Assembly (NCBI GenBank): GCA_944383545.1
Contig: CALWPY010000004.1
Location: 62,001-126,000, forward strand
Reading direction: 5' to 3'
From: an uncultured Lachnospiraceae bacterium
Lineage (GTDB): Bacteria > Bacillota > Clostridia > Lachnospirales > Lachnospiraceae
DNA length: 64,000 nucleotides
Positions within the stretch are counted from its first letter, which is position 1; each line of letters begins with the position of its first letter. A model generated the notes under the pieces. It had not been told where the DNA came from. It made no database searches and was given only the letters and a program-made list of their open reading frames with translations. Shown in pieces: positions 17,427 to 25,890 of this stretch. The translations under genes were made by a program, and so were the position numbers.

Positions 17427-19425
17427 TTATATTCACCTCGCTTAACGGTAATGAAAAAGTAAATTTGCAGCCATGCGGAATATTATCTGTTAAAGTTATT
17501 TCTCCTCCGTGGCAATTTATGATTGATTTACACAGTGAAAGTCCCAGGCCAAGACTTCTGCGGCTGTCCGCAATCTTATTTTCACCTGTAAAAAACATAT
17601 CAAACACACGCGGCTTAATGTCATCCGAAATACCCGGTCCGTTATCTGAAACACTTACCAAAGCCGCATTTTCTGTTTTTTCCGCTGTAATTATAATAGC
17701 TGAGCCTGCAGGAGTATATTTTACAGCGTTATCAACTAAGTTGATTATAACCTGAACTATCAGCCTTGCATCTATCCGTACCAGCATAAACTCATCTTTA
17801 ATATCCACCGATATATCATGTTCAACACTTTTTCTGTTAATGTGCCTGAGAGCCTCTTCTATCACTTCATCTATAAGTTCGGCGGACATATTAATATTCA
17901 TTTTTCCTTCTTCTATGCGTGTAATTGCAAGCAGGTTTTCCACAAGATTGATAAGCCACATAGAATCATTATAAATATCATTAAATACCTGTATTCTTGT
18001 TTCATTATCCATCTTATCGAAATTGGAAAGTAAATTTCCGGCATTACCTGCTATTGAAGTAAGCGGTGTACGCAAATCGTGGGATATGGAACGAAGCAGG
18101 TTTGCCCGAAGCTGTTCATTCTTTGCAAGCACGGCCGCCATTTCCTTTTCCTTGGCATTACGGCTGTTTTCTATTGCCAATGCACACTCTCCGAGGATGG
18201 AAAGTAATACGGAATTTTCAAAGGAATCAATAGGTCTTCCGTCAATGTGTATACCCACAACGCCGTACACCTTGTTGTTGATATGAATAGGAAGAAATAA
18301 GCATTCAGCATCTCCGAATTTATCGGTGCCGGCACCGGCACGCTTAATATTTCTGAATACCCATTCGGCAATTTTGTTTTCCCCAAACGATGAAAGTTCT
18401 TCGTTATCAGACTGCGGAATAATACTGAACAGATATCCTTTACCCAACTTCCCGCTTACTTCCATGTATACGATAACATCACGGTCAAGCATTTTCATAA
18501 GCTGACTTGCCGTAATATTAATAATATCCTTATCATCCTGTGCTTTTTGCAAAAGCTGGTTTGTATCAAACAATACCTTTGTACGGAATGCCGCCTGAGC
18601 AGATAATTTTGCATGGTCTTTAAGCTTTGCGGCGAGAGTTCCCGTAATAATTGATGCCAGCAGCATAATCACAAAGGTTACCGGATATCCTGAGTCATAT
18701 GCATGGAAGGTCAGCCTTGGCTCTGTAAGTAAAAAATTAAACAGAATCACGCTGAGAACAGAACTTATGACGCTGCATGCATAGCCCTTAGTAAACAAAG
18801 AAATCAACAGAACGCCAAGAATATATATGGTTATAATGTTTGATTCCGTAAAACCCAGTCTGAGAAATGCATAGCCAATTCCGGTGACAGCTGCCATAAC
18901 GGCAGAGATAATAAGAATATCTTTCACTGACGGCAGTATACGGTGTCGCAGAGTTTTCTTCCCTGAACGATATTTTTTTTCAACTAAAGAATCTGGAATT
19001 ATATGAATATCAAGATTTGGGGCAATAGAAATAAGCTTTTCGGTAAGAGTAGGCTTACTCCAGATATGCCTGCGTGTTACATTACTTCGCCCGATAATAA
19101 TTTTAGTCACTGATGATAAACGGGCAAATTCCGCAATCTGATAAGAAACATCATCACCGTAAACCGTGACAATGTTTGCCCCCAGCTGCTCTGCAAGGCG
19201 GATATTATGTTGAAGCCGTATCTTGTCATTTTCTTCCATCTTGTCAGCATCATGTGTCTGTACATATAATGCAGTAAAAGTCCCGCCAAAGGCTTTTGCC
19301 ATTCTTGCGGCAGTGTGTACAATTCTTGAATTTGAAGGGGATGCGGACAGACAGACAAGAATATGTTCGTCATCATATTCATCGACAAACTCCTTATTTT
19401 TTTCTGTGGAATTCATCTGCATCAC
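17419..19425 (-). CDS. kdpD: KdpD-like sensor histidine kinase lacking the N-terminal P-loop domain
   Basis: A protein of 668 residues, against about 890 in E. coli KdpD. It starts directly in the Usp-like domain (HILVCLSASPSNSRIVHTAA, residues about 20-140). The domain that normally precedes it, with the GxAGVGKT Walker A motif, is absent. Four membrane helices (DUF4118, about 165-270), a GAF-like region, His449 in the H-box SISHDLRTPL, the N-box VDNAVKYTP and the DNGPGI and GLGLSLC G-boxes follow. The start is ambiguous among GTG 19425, ATG 19422 and ATG 19416, all after AAGGCGG. No remnant of the missing domain is seen upstream, where hairpin repeats sit. Confidence 0.9.
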   Translation of the reverse strand: MMQMNSTEKNKEFVDEYDDEHILVCLSASPSNSRIVHTAARMAKAFGGTFTALYVQTHDADKMEENDKIRLQHNIRLAEQLGANIVTVYGDDVSYQIAEFARLSSVTKIIIGRSNVTRRHIWSKPTLTEKLISIAPNLDIHIIPDSLVEKKYRSGKKTLRHRILPSVKDILIISAVMAAVTGIGYAFLRLGFTESNIITIYILGVLLISLFTKGYACSVISSVLSVILFNFLLTEPRLTFHAYDSGYPVTFVIMLLASIITGTLAAKLKDHAKLSAQAAFRTKVLFDTNQLLQKAQDDKDIINITASQLMKMLDRDVIVYMEVSGKLGKGYLFSIIPQSDNEELSSFGENKIAEWVFRNIKRAGAGTDKFGDAECLFLPIHINNKVYGVVGIHIDGRPIDSFENSVLLSILGECALAIENSRNAKEKEMAAVLAKNEQLRANLLRSISHDLRTPLTSIAGNAGNLLSNFDKMDNETRIQVFNDIYNDSMWLINLVENLLAITRIEEGKMNINMSAELIDEVIEEALRHINRKSVEHDISVDIKDEFMLVRIDARLIVQVIINLVDNAVKYTPAGSAIIITAEKTENAALVSVSDNGPGISDDIKPRVFDMFFTGENKIADSRRSLGLGLSLCKSIINCHGGEITLTDNIPHGCKFTFSLPLSEVNINE

Positions 19426-19452
19426 CGCCTTACTGATTTTTTATATCATGTT

Positions 19453-19610
19453 ATCACCAATCCGAAGGATTGATGATGCACGCACAGCGCCATCGCGGAG
19501 CGATTTTCATGCGCTGTGCTCATTATATCATGATTTTGCTTCGCTTCATCATGATTCGCGCACACTCGCCAAATGTCTGCTTCGCAGCCGCTTGGCTCCT
19601 TGTGTTCGCG
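19453..19610. repeat. Composite hairpin repeat, copy A (four consecutive hairpins)
   Basis: Fills the 232-bp gap between ktrA and kdpD. Hairpin 1 (19453-19477): ATCA..AATCC/GGATT..TGAT. Hairpin 2 (19482-19519): GCACAGCGC/GCGCTGTGC enclosing ATCGC-GGA-GCGAT. Hairpin 3 (19527-19555): ATCATGAT repeated around GCTTCGCTTC. Hairpin 4 (19557-19610): CGCGCACAC/GTGTTCGCG with inner CCAA/TTGG and CTGC/GCAG. Hairpins 1 and 2 recur at 6326-6390. The hairpin 2 core (GCCATCGCG..GCGATTTTCATGCG) recurs twice inside the GH3 gene at 37231-37368. No terminator-like T-run is visible. Confidence 0.8.
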
Positions 19611-19657
19611 TATATTATACCATCTCATGTTTATCCCCTGCAAATACATCTTATAAA

Positions 19658-20305
19658 TTATATATGGAAACATTTTTGCAGTGCTTTATATTCTCCAAGC
19701 ACCAGCATTGTTTTATCTTCAGTAAGAACAGTGTCGGACGTTATATTCAAATCCATTTTGCCATTCTTTTTAATAGCCATAATGTTGATATTGTATTTTT
19801 TTCGGATATCAATCTGTCCGACACTCATGCCAATCCACGATTTCGGAACAGTTACCTCAAAAATAGCATGATTCTCATCCAGCTCATTATAATCGAGTAT
19901 ATGATCTGCGGTATATCTGATTGCCGCCCATCTTGCCACCTGCTTTTCGGGATATACTACCTCATCAGCTCCATTTCTGAGCAAAAATTTTGCCTGTACA
20001 TCCCTCTCCGCTCTCGATACCACCATTTTTCCTCCAAGTTCCTTTAAAAGCGAGGTGGTTTCAAGAGAACTTTGAAAATCATTTCCAATGGCAACAATAC
20101 AAACATCAAAATTCTTTACTCCCAGAGAAATAAGAAAATCCTCATTTGTACTGTCACCAATCTGTGCATTTGTAACAAACGAAAGAGAATCATTTATTCT
20201 TTCTTCATTGCTGTCCACTGCCATCACCTGATGTCCTAACTGATTCAGTTGTATGGCAATATGTTTGCCGAATCTTCCGAGTCCTATCAGTAAAACAGAT
20301 TTCAT
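19658..20305 (-). CDS. ktrA: Ktr/Trk potassium uptake regulatory subunit KtrA
   Basis: A cytoplasmic gating ring subunit of 215 residues. The N-terminal RCK_N domain has the Rossmann motif GLGRFGKHIA (8-17), AVDSNEE with the acidic residue at the end of the second strand and AIGNDFQSS; it binds ATP/ADP or NAD. RCK_C follows from about 135 (FEVTVPKSWIGMSVGQIDIR), the domain that binds c-di-AMP in related proteins. It lies 12 bp after ktrB and upstream of kdpD-kdpE across the hairpin repeat. Confidence 0.93.
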   Translation of the reverse strand: MKSVLLIGLGRFGKHIAIQLNQLGHQVMAVDSNEERINDSLSFVTNAQIGDSTNEDFLISLGVKNFDVCIVAIGNDFQSSLETTSLLKELGGKMVVSRAERDVQAKFLLRNGADEVVYPEKQVARWAAIRYTADHILDYNELDENHAIFEVTVPKSWIGMSVGQIDIRKKYNINIMAIKKNGKMDLNITSDTVLTEDKTMLVLGEYKALQKCFHI

Positions 20306-20317
20306 TGTAGTTTCTCC

Positions 20318-21655
20318 TTATCCAACCGTAATTTTTTCCTGCGGCAATTTTGAAAGATTTTTATTTGCTCCCGAGAGTGCCGCATAAATAAGCGTAAGTC
20401 CGCCTACTCTGCCCAGGAACATAAGAGATATTAAAATCACCTGTGAAATCACGCCAAGCTCCGGTGTAATTCCAAGTGTAAGTCCGACAGTACCAACTGC
20501 AGAAGCAGTTTCATAAAGGCATGCACCCATTGGCAGACCTTCCACTGTACTTATTATCAAAGCACCTCCAAAAAACAGAATTACATACATCATTACAATG
20601 GTAATGGCATTTTTTATAGCTCCGCACTCAATTCTGCGTCCGAAAAGCTGAGGGTCATTCTTACGTCTGAATACTGCAAAAGCATTTGCAAACAGGACTG
20701 CTATTGTTGTGGTTTTTACACCGCCGGCAGTAGAGCCGGGCGAGCCTCCTATCAGCATGAGAACTATCATAACAGCCTGTGAAGCACTTGACATTGCAGA
20801 CAGATTTGCAGTATTAAAGCCTGCCGTTCTCGGTGTAATCGACTGAAAGAACGAGCATAATATTCTCTTTCCCTCAGACATATCCGTAAATTCACAGAAA
20901 TAAAAATATGCGGCAGGAACAATAATTAATAATGCAGTAGTTATAAGAATAACCTTGCTCTGCATGCGGTAATGCTTAAAATGATGCTTATTTGTACGAA
21001 TATCATCCCATGTAAGAAATCCGATACCTCCAATCACTATTAAAAGCATTATCGTAATATTTACCGTAGGATTATCTATGTAGGAGGTGAGCGACGGATA
21101 GAGTGAATCAGGAGTTCCCATTACATCAAATCCCGCATTACAGAATGCAGATATGGAATGGAACACTGCCATCCATATTCCCTTAGCACCGAAATCCTGA
21201 CAATACACCGGCATCATCACAATCGCTCCGAGCAGTTCAATTATGAAAGTAGTCCTGATAATGAAGCCTGTAAGGCGGACAATTCCGCCGATTCCCGGTG
21301 CGGAGATTGCCTCCTGCATCGTGCTCCTCTGCATAAGTGATATTTTCCTTCCGGAAAGCAAAGCAAAGGATGCCGCTACCGTAACAACTCCTAAACCGCC
21401 TATTTGAATAAGTATTATAATAACTGCCTGGCCAAATGCCGACCAATATGTAGCCGTGTCCTGTACAATAAGTCCGGTTACACAAGCCGCAGAGGTAGAA
21501 GTAAACAATGCCTCATTAAATGGTGTTACCTGACCGTTCCTTGACGAAACAGGCAGCATTAAAATCAATGCTCCGGCAAGTACCAGTGCCGCAAAACCCA
21601 GTATAATGATTTGAAACGAGGTCAAATGTCTCCTCTTATGTAAAAGTTCTGCCAT
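20318..21655 (-). CDS. ktrB: Ktr/Trk potassium channel-like subunit KtrB
   Basis: A membrane protein of 445 residues with the fourfold M1-P-M2 layout of the Ktr/Trk/HKT family. Selectivity-filter segments are visible, including AACVTGLI, ISAFCNAGFDV, GGSPGSTAGG and ASAVGTVGLTLG. The glycine of each filter is present. It works with KtrA as a Na+- or ATP-dependent K+ uptake system. AGGAG lies six bases before the ATG. It is the first gene of ktrB-ktrA-kdpD-kdpE, and its promoter region carries two exact 16-bp direct repeats. Confidence 0.93.
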   Translation of the reverse strand: MAELLHKRRHLTSFQIIILGFAALVLAGALILMLPVSSRNGQVTPFNEALFTSTSAACVTGLIVQDTATYWSAFGQAVIIILIQIGGLGVVTVAASFALLSGRKISLMQRSTMQEAISAPGIGGIVRLTGFIIRTTFIIELLGAIVMMPVYCQDFGAKGIWMAVFHSISAFCNAGFDVMGTPDSLYPSLTSYIDNPTVNITIMLLIVIGGIGFLTWDDIRTNKHHFKHYRMQSKVILITTALLIIVPAAYFYFCEFTDMSEGKRILCSFFQSITPRTAGFNTANLSAMSSASQAVMIVLMLIGGSPGSTAGGVKTTTIAVLFANAFAVFRRKNDPQLFGRRIECGAIKNAITIVMMYVILFFGGALIISTVEGLPMGACLYETASAVGTVGLTLGITPELGVISQVILISLMFLGRVGGLTLIYAALSGANKNLSKLPQEKITVG

Positions 21656-21685
21656 AACATTCTCCTTTTCGTCTCTTTTCTCACC

Positions 21686-21750
21686 ATTATATTATCTTTT
21701 GTTTTAAGATTGTATAAAGCTGTAGGCTTTCGTATTAAGATTGTATAAAG
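21686..21750 (-). promoter_or_regulatory. ktrB promoter with two exact 16-bp direct repeats (candidate KdpE sites)
   Basis: TTAAGATTGTATAAAG occurs exactly at 21704-21719 and 21735-21750, 31 bp apart (three helical turns). On the coding strand it reads CTTTATACAATCTTAA. A TATAAT -10 box is at 21686-21691. The expected -35 position (21709-21714) falls in the first repeat and reads TACAAT, a poor -35, as in activator-dependent OmpR-family promoters. Assignment to KdpE is inference from the regulator genes in the same unit and from the TTTATA core resembling known KdpE sites. Confidence 0.55.
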
Positions 21751-21762
21751 ATTTACTATTGT

Positions 21763-21795
21763 AAAAAAGCCCGGTTTATTTACTAAACCAGGCCT
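21763..21795 (-). terminator. Terminator of the biotin operon
   Basis: On the minus strand: stem CC-T-GGTTTA / TAAACC-G-GG with loop GTAAA, then six T. It overlaps the bioA stop codon. Confidence 0.75.
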
Positions 21796-22975
21796 TCATG
21801 CTGTTAAGTACCTGTACAAGTTCTTCTTCCTTAATGATATATGGTACCATTGCATACATATAATTTAAAAATGGACGGCTGAACACACCTCTCTCTGCGG
21901 CAAACTTCTGATACCCCTTTAAGACTTGGGAATCATAAACTTCTACGCAGACACAGCCTCCCATAATACGGACTTCTTTTATACGTTCATCAGAAAAGCC
22001 TTCCATTTCACGGCGCGTGATTTCCTCAATCTTTTTGATTTTTGACATATAATCTTCTTTTTCAAAAAGCTCTATTGATTTATATGCCACACTGCACGCT
22101 AAAGCATTTCCCATAAATGTAGGTCCATGCATCAGTGCATGGTTTGGGTCATCACTGTAAAAGCCTTCATAAACCTTACGGTTTGCAACCGTTGCGGCAT
22201 GACCTATGTACCCGCCTGTAAGTGCCTTTCCGAGTACTATAATGTCAGGAAGTACAAGGTCTGCCACAAAACGGTTTCCTGTTCTTCCAAGTCCGGTTGC
22301 CACTTCATCAAATATAAGAAGCACACCATATTTATCACAGAGTTCCCTTGCACGCTTTAAAAACGAAACATCATACATACGCATTCCGCCTGCACCCTGC
22401 AAAAGAGGCTCAACTATAAAACAATTTAAGTCCTCATGATATTTTTCAAAAGCTTCCTCCAATGCAGGTATTTCCGTAGGAATATTTATAACATATTTTT
22501 TCTCACCATAGGCCTCCAGAATGAAATGATAGTCCTCGTCATCTCCAACCTCCATCGTTTTAAAGGTATCACCGTGATAGGCATGGGTAAGAGAAAGAAC
22601 TTTAGTACGGTTATACTCACCTTTGTTTACATAATATTGAAGCGCCATCTTTAAGGCGACCTCAACTCCCACACTTCCCGAATCTGAAAAGAAGCAATAA
22701 TCAAGGTCCCCCGGTAAGAACTCTGCCAGCTTATCAGAAAGCCTTTCCACAGGCTCATGTGTAAGACCTCCAAGCATTACATGGGAAAATTTATCCACCT
22801 GTGACTTTACTGCTTCATTTAACACGGGATGCTTATATCCGTGAATCACGCTCCACCATGAAGATACAGAGTCTATCATCTTATTATCTTCGGTATAAAG
22901 ATATACACCCTCTGCATCCACGATTTTAAATGGCGGTTTCATTGTTTTCATCTGCTGATATGGGTACCAAATCAT
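21776..22975 (-). CDS. bioA: Adenosylmethionine-8-amino-7-oxononanoate aminotransferase BioA
   Basis: PLP enzyme of 399 residues that converts KAPA to DAPA with S-adenosylmethionine as amino donor. It has WYPYQQM at the N-terminus, SSWWSVIHGYKHP, FFSDSGSVGVEVALKM, HAYHGDT, VEPLLQGAGGMRMY, IFDEVATGLGRTG and the PLP lysine Lys250 in GKALTGGYIGHAAT. The YHGDT and GPTFMGNALACS segments favour BioA over other class III aminotransferases. GGAGGA precedes the ATG. Last gene of bioW-F-B-D-A. Confidence 0.95.
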   Translation of the reverse strand: MIWYPYQQMKTMKPPFKIVDAEGVYLYTEDNKMIDSVSSWWSVIHGYKHPVLNEAVKSQVDKFSHVMLGGLTHEPVERLSDKLAEFLPGDLDYCFFSDSGSVGVEVALKMALQYYVNKGEYNRTKVLSLTHAYHGDTFKTMEVGDDEDYHFILEAYGEKKYVINIPTEIPALEEAFEKYHEDLNCFIVEPLLQGAGGMRMYDVSFLKRARELCDKYGVLLIFDEVATGLGRTGNRFVADLVLPDIIVLGKALTGGYIGHAATVANRKVYEGFYSDDPNHALMHGPTFMGNALACSVAYKSIELFEKEDYMSKIKKIEEITRREMEGFSDERIKEVRIMGGCVCVEVYDSQVLKGYQKFAAERGVFSRPFLNYMYAMVPYIIKEEELVQVLNSMKAWFSK

Positions 22976-23027
22976 ATTATTCCTCCTGCATTGTATTAAT
23001 CATGTCATGTTGTTTGCACCATACTTC

Positions 23028-23711
23028 TTAGTCATATAAGTCTTGCAGAACTTCAGGTACAATATCAAGCTCCACACTTCCTTTTTCTATACATGCCAGA
23101 ACTTCAAGTCCCGTTTTATGTTCGCACATCTTAATATTATCCTCTTCCATTACATCACCGGGATGAAAGTTATTAAAGAAAATTCCTTTTACAGGAATAT
23201 TTTTTGCGCGCATATACTCTACCGTAAGCACTACATTATTTATAGTTCCGAGACCTGCATCCGCAATTATAAGGCAGGACAGGTCTAATTCTTTTATAAC
23301 GTCTTCGAGCCATATTTCTTCTTCATCAAAGCATATGGGACATAAAATCCCCCCGCTTCCTTCAACAGTTACATAGTCATACTTACTGCATACTTCTTCA
23401 AATCCTTTTTTCACAACATTCATCTGAACAGGGTTTCCTTCAATACGTGAAGCAAGATGCGGTGAAACTGCATTTTCATATACATAAGGGCACATTTCCG
23501 AAAGCGGTTGGGAAATACCAGATACCGTCTTTACATGAAGTGCGTCACCCGCAATAAGTTTTCCTTCAGCATCTCTTTCATTTCCGCTCATTGCAGCCTT
23601 ATAATACCCCGGATTTTTTCCGAGCTCTTTTAATTTCTTTACCATAAGGGCTGTCACATAGGTTTTTCCAATGTCAGTACCCGTTCCCGTAACAAATAAT
23701 TTTTTAGTCAT
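23028..23711 (-). CDS. bioD: Dethiobiotin synthetase BioD
   Basis: ATP-dependent carboxylase of 227 residues that closes the ureido ring of dethiobiotin. The N-terminal P-loop TGTGTDIGKTYV (8-19) and the lysine in YYKAAMSG (37-44) are present, with VEGSGGILCPI for magnesium and carbamate binding. The start overlaps bioB by 8 bp, so the two are translationally coupled. A 52-bp gap separates it from bioA. Confidence 0.95.
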   Translation of the reverse strand: MTKKLFVTGTGTDIGKTYVTALMVKKLKELGKNPGYYKAAMSGNERDAEGKLIAGDALHVKTVSGISQPLSEMCPYVYENAVSPHLASRIEGNPVQMNVVKKGFEEVCSKYDYVTVEGSGGILCPICFDEEEIWLEDVIKELDLSCLIIADAGLGTINNVVLTVEYMRAKNIPVKGIFFNNFHPGDVMEEDNIKMCEHKTGLEVLACIEKGSVELDIVPEVLQDLYD

Positions 23712-24678
23712 TGCAAAGTCTCACCTCATATCCAAGTTTTTTGATTAAGTCCATATCTGTTTCTATGGTAATTCCTGCAGTAGTGAGCATGTCACCTGAA
23801 ATTGCCGCATTGGCACCACTCTTAAAGCAAGCCTCACCCTTATCTCCTACAAGACCTCTTCCTCCTGCAAGACGTATGGATGCATCAGGTATTAAAAAGC
23901 GGAATATGGCAACACAGCGGCATGCCTCATCGTTTGTAAGCGGTGTATTATTTTCATAAGGTGTACCCGGAATAGGATTAAGTAAATTTACCGGAATTGA
24001 CTTTACTCCCAGCTCTCTCGCCGTTAGTACCATGTCGATTCTGTCTTCCATGCTTTCACCAAGACCCAGTATTCCACCCGAGCAGATAGAAAGACCTGCC
24101 CTTTTTGCAGCCTTAAGTGTCTCAATTTTTTCTTCATATGTATGGGTTGTACAAACTGAAGGGAAATAATTTTCCGAAGTTTCCAGATTGCAATGTACCC
24201 TGGAGGCACCTGCCTCTTTTAATTTTTTAAACTGTTCTTCATTTAAAAGCCCGAGAGAAATGCAGACCTGAATGGAGGTTTCTTTTCTTATTGCCCTTAT
24301 ACTCTTACAAAGCCTGTCTATCTCATCATCATTCAGGCGTTTTCCCGAAGTAACAATCGAATACCTTAATACCCCTCTTTCAGCATTATATCTTGCTCCC
24401 TCTAACAATTCTTCCTCATCAAGCAATGGATATGTTTCTTTAAGCTTTGTATGATAATGCGCACTCTGGGCACAGTACTTGCAGTCCTCAGGACATTTTC
24501 CGCATTTGCCGTTAATAATCGTGCAAATATCAAAACCGCTTCCACTGCATTTCTTTCTTATCTCATCTGCCGCCGCAGTAAGCTCACCAAGAGGTGCAGA
24601 AATAAGTTTTACTGCTTCTTCCCTGGTTATCTTTCCACCTGCAAATATCTTTTCCTTCAATTCGTTTACTATACTCAT
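23704..24678 (-). CDS. bioB: Biotin synthase BioB
   Basis: Radical SAM enzyme of 324 residues that inserts sulphur into dethiobiotin. The [4Fe-4S] motif is Cys62-PED-Cys66-KY-Cys69 followed by AQSAHY. Cysteines for the second [2Fe-2S] cluster are plausible (Cys106-region and ICSGGILGLGE) and the arginine in SIRLAGGRG near residue 265 matches the conserved cluster ligand. All key parts appear intact. It sits 42 bp after bioF. Confidence 0.95.
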   Translation of the reverse strand: MSIVNELKEKIFAGGKITREEAVKLISAPLGELTAAADEIRKKCSGSGFDICTIINGKCGKCPEDCKYCAQSAHYHTKLKETYPLLDEEELLEGARYNAERGVLRYSIVTSGKRLNDDEIDRLCKSIRAIRKETSIQVCISLGLLNEEQFKKLKEAGASRVHCNLETSENYFPSVCTTHTYEEKIETLKAAKRAGLSICSGGILGLGESMEDRIDMVLTARELGVKSIPVNLLNPIPGTPYENNTPLTNDEACRCVAIFRFLIPDASIRLAGGRGLVGDKGEACFKSGANAAISGDMLTTAGITIETDMDLIKKLGYEVRLCND

Positions 24679-24720
24679 TATATGTACCTTACCTTTTATG
24701 TCTCATATACAGTCAGATTA

Positions 24721-25890
24721 CTACTCAGACTCTGTTTCATCTATGGATTCTCTTATTGCCCTTGCCGCACCATAAAGCTCCTCTTTTGTGTGAGAAGACA
24801 TAAGTGCCGCACGCAGTATTGCCTGTCCCTTTTTTACGGTCGGATACCTGATTGCCGAAATAAAATATCCCTTTTCCATCATTTTTTGTGATACCTTATA
24901 TGCCTTTTCCTCATCACCTATCCTTATTGGGACTATCGCAGTTTCTGAAGTAAAGTCAAGTCCGTTTTCGGAAAGGCATTTACAAAACCATTTCACATTC
25001 TTCTGAAGCTTTTTCACTCTTTCAGGCTCCTCCATCATAAGACACGCCGCCTTATTTGCCGCCGCCATTGTGGCAGGCGAAAGAGATGTTGAAAAAATAA
25101 AGCTTCTGGTTTTATTTTTCAGATATTCTATTAAAATATGAGAGCCGCAGACAAATCCGCCTTCCGCACCAAATGCCTTGCTCAGTGTTCCCATGCATAT
25201 ATCCACGCTTCCTTCCATATGATAATGCTCTTCCACTCCACGGCCTGTTTCACCTATTACACCTGTGGCATGAGCTTCATCCACCATGGAAAGAAGTCCG
25301 TATTTATCAGCTATTCTTACAAGCTCGGGAAGATTTACAATATCTCCGTCCATGCTGAATACCGCATCACTGACAATAAGTCCTGTACATCCTTTAAATC
25401 CCCGTACTTTTTCCTCTAAATCAGCCATATCATTATGTTTATAAATCACGGTTTTAGCCTTGGACTGACGGCATCCGTCAATTATGCTTGCATGATTCAG
25501 CTCGTCACTGAAAATCACATCACCCTCATGGCATATTGCGGGTATAATTCCTGAATTTGCCGCAAATCCCGTGTTAAATACAATAGCCGCTTCTCTTCCT
25601 TTAAGTCTTGCAAGCGTTTCTTCAAGCTCCATATGAATATTTGTTGTACCTGTTGTAAGTCTTGAGCCGCCGGAGCCTGTTCCGTATTTTTTTAGAACTT
25701 TAATTGTATATTCTTTTACTCTTTCATCATTACAGAAATCCAGATATGCATTTGATGCAAGCATCAGCATGTCCCTTCCCTGATAAATCACATGGGAATT
25801 CTGCGGCCCTTCAATCACCTTCATCGTGCGGTAAAGGTAATTTTTCTTTAAATTGTCTAATTCCTTCTCCATTCTTTCCCATTTGTTCAT
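24721..25890 (-). CDS. bioF: 8-amino-7-oxononanoate synthase BioF
   Basis: PLP enzyme of 389 residues that joins pimeloyl-CoA and L-alanine. The alpha-oxoamine synthase pattern is clear: SNAYLDF, YGTGSGGSRLTTGT, FNTGFAANSGI, DELNHASIIDG, VDEAHATGVIG and the PLP lysine Lys238 in GTLSKAFGAEGG. I use the ATG at 25890, which overlaps the bioW TGA (TGATG) and has GAGG seven bases upstream, instead of the GTG three bases earlier. Confidence 0.93.
   Translation of the reverse strand: MNKWERMEKELDNLKKNYLYRTMKVIEGPQNSHVIYQGRDMLMLASNAYLDFCNDERVKEYTIKVLKKYGTGSGGSRLTTGTTNIHMELEETLARLKGREAAIVFNTGFAANSGIIPAICHEGDVIFSDELNHASIIDGCRQSKAKTVIYKHNDMADLEEKVRGFKGCTGLIVSDAVFSMDGDIVNLPELVRIADKYGLLSMVDEAHATGVIGETGRGVEEHYHMEGSVDICMGTLSKAFGAEGGFVCGSHILIEYLKNKTRSFIFSTSLSPATMAAANKAACLMMEEPERVKKLQKNVKWFCKCLSENGLDFTSETAIVPIRIGDEEKAYKVSQKMMEKGYFISAIRYPTVKKGQAILRAALMSSHTKEELYGAARAIRESIDETESE

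Noticed and set aside
19557-19610. Fourth hairpin as terminator of ktrA
   Set aside because: No T-run follows on the minus strand, and the sequence continues as further hairpins.
19223-20047. Plus-strand open frame of 274 codons across kdpD and ktrA
   Set aside because: It lies antisense to two clear genes and has Cys/Ser/Phe-rich shadow composition.
21656-21775. c-di-AMP (ydaO) riboswitch ahead of ktrB
   Set aside because: The leader is about 25-40 bases, far too short for that aptamer, and lacks its conserved segments.
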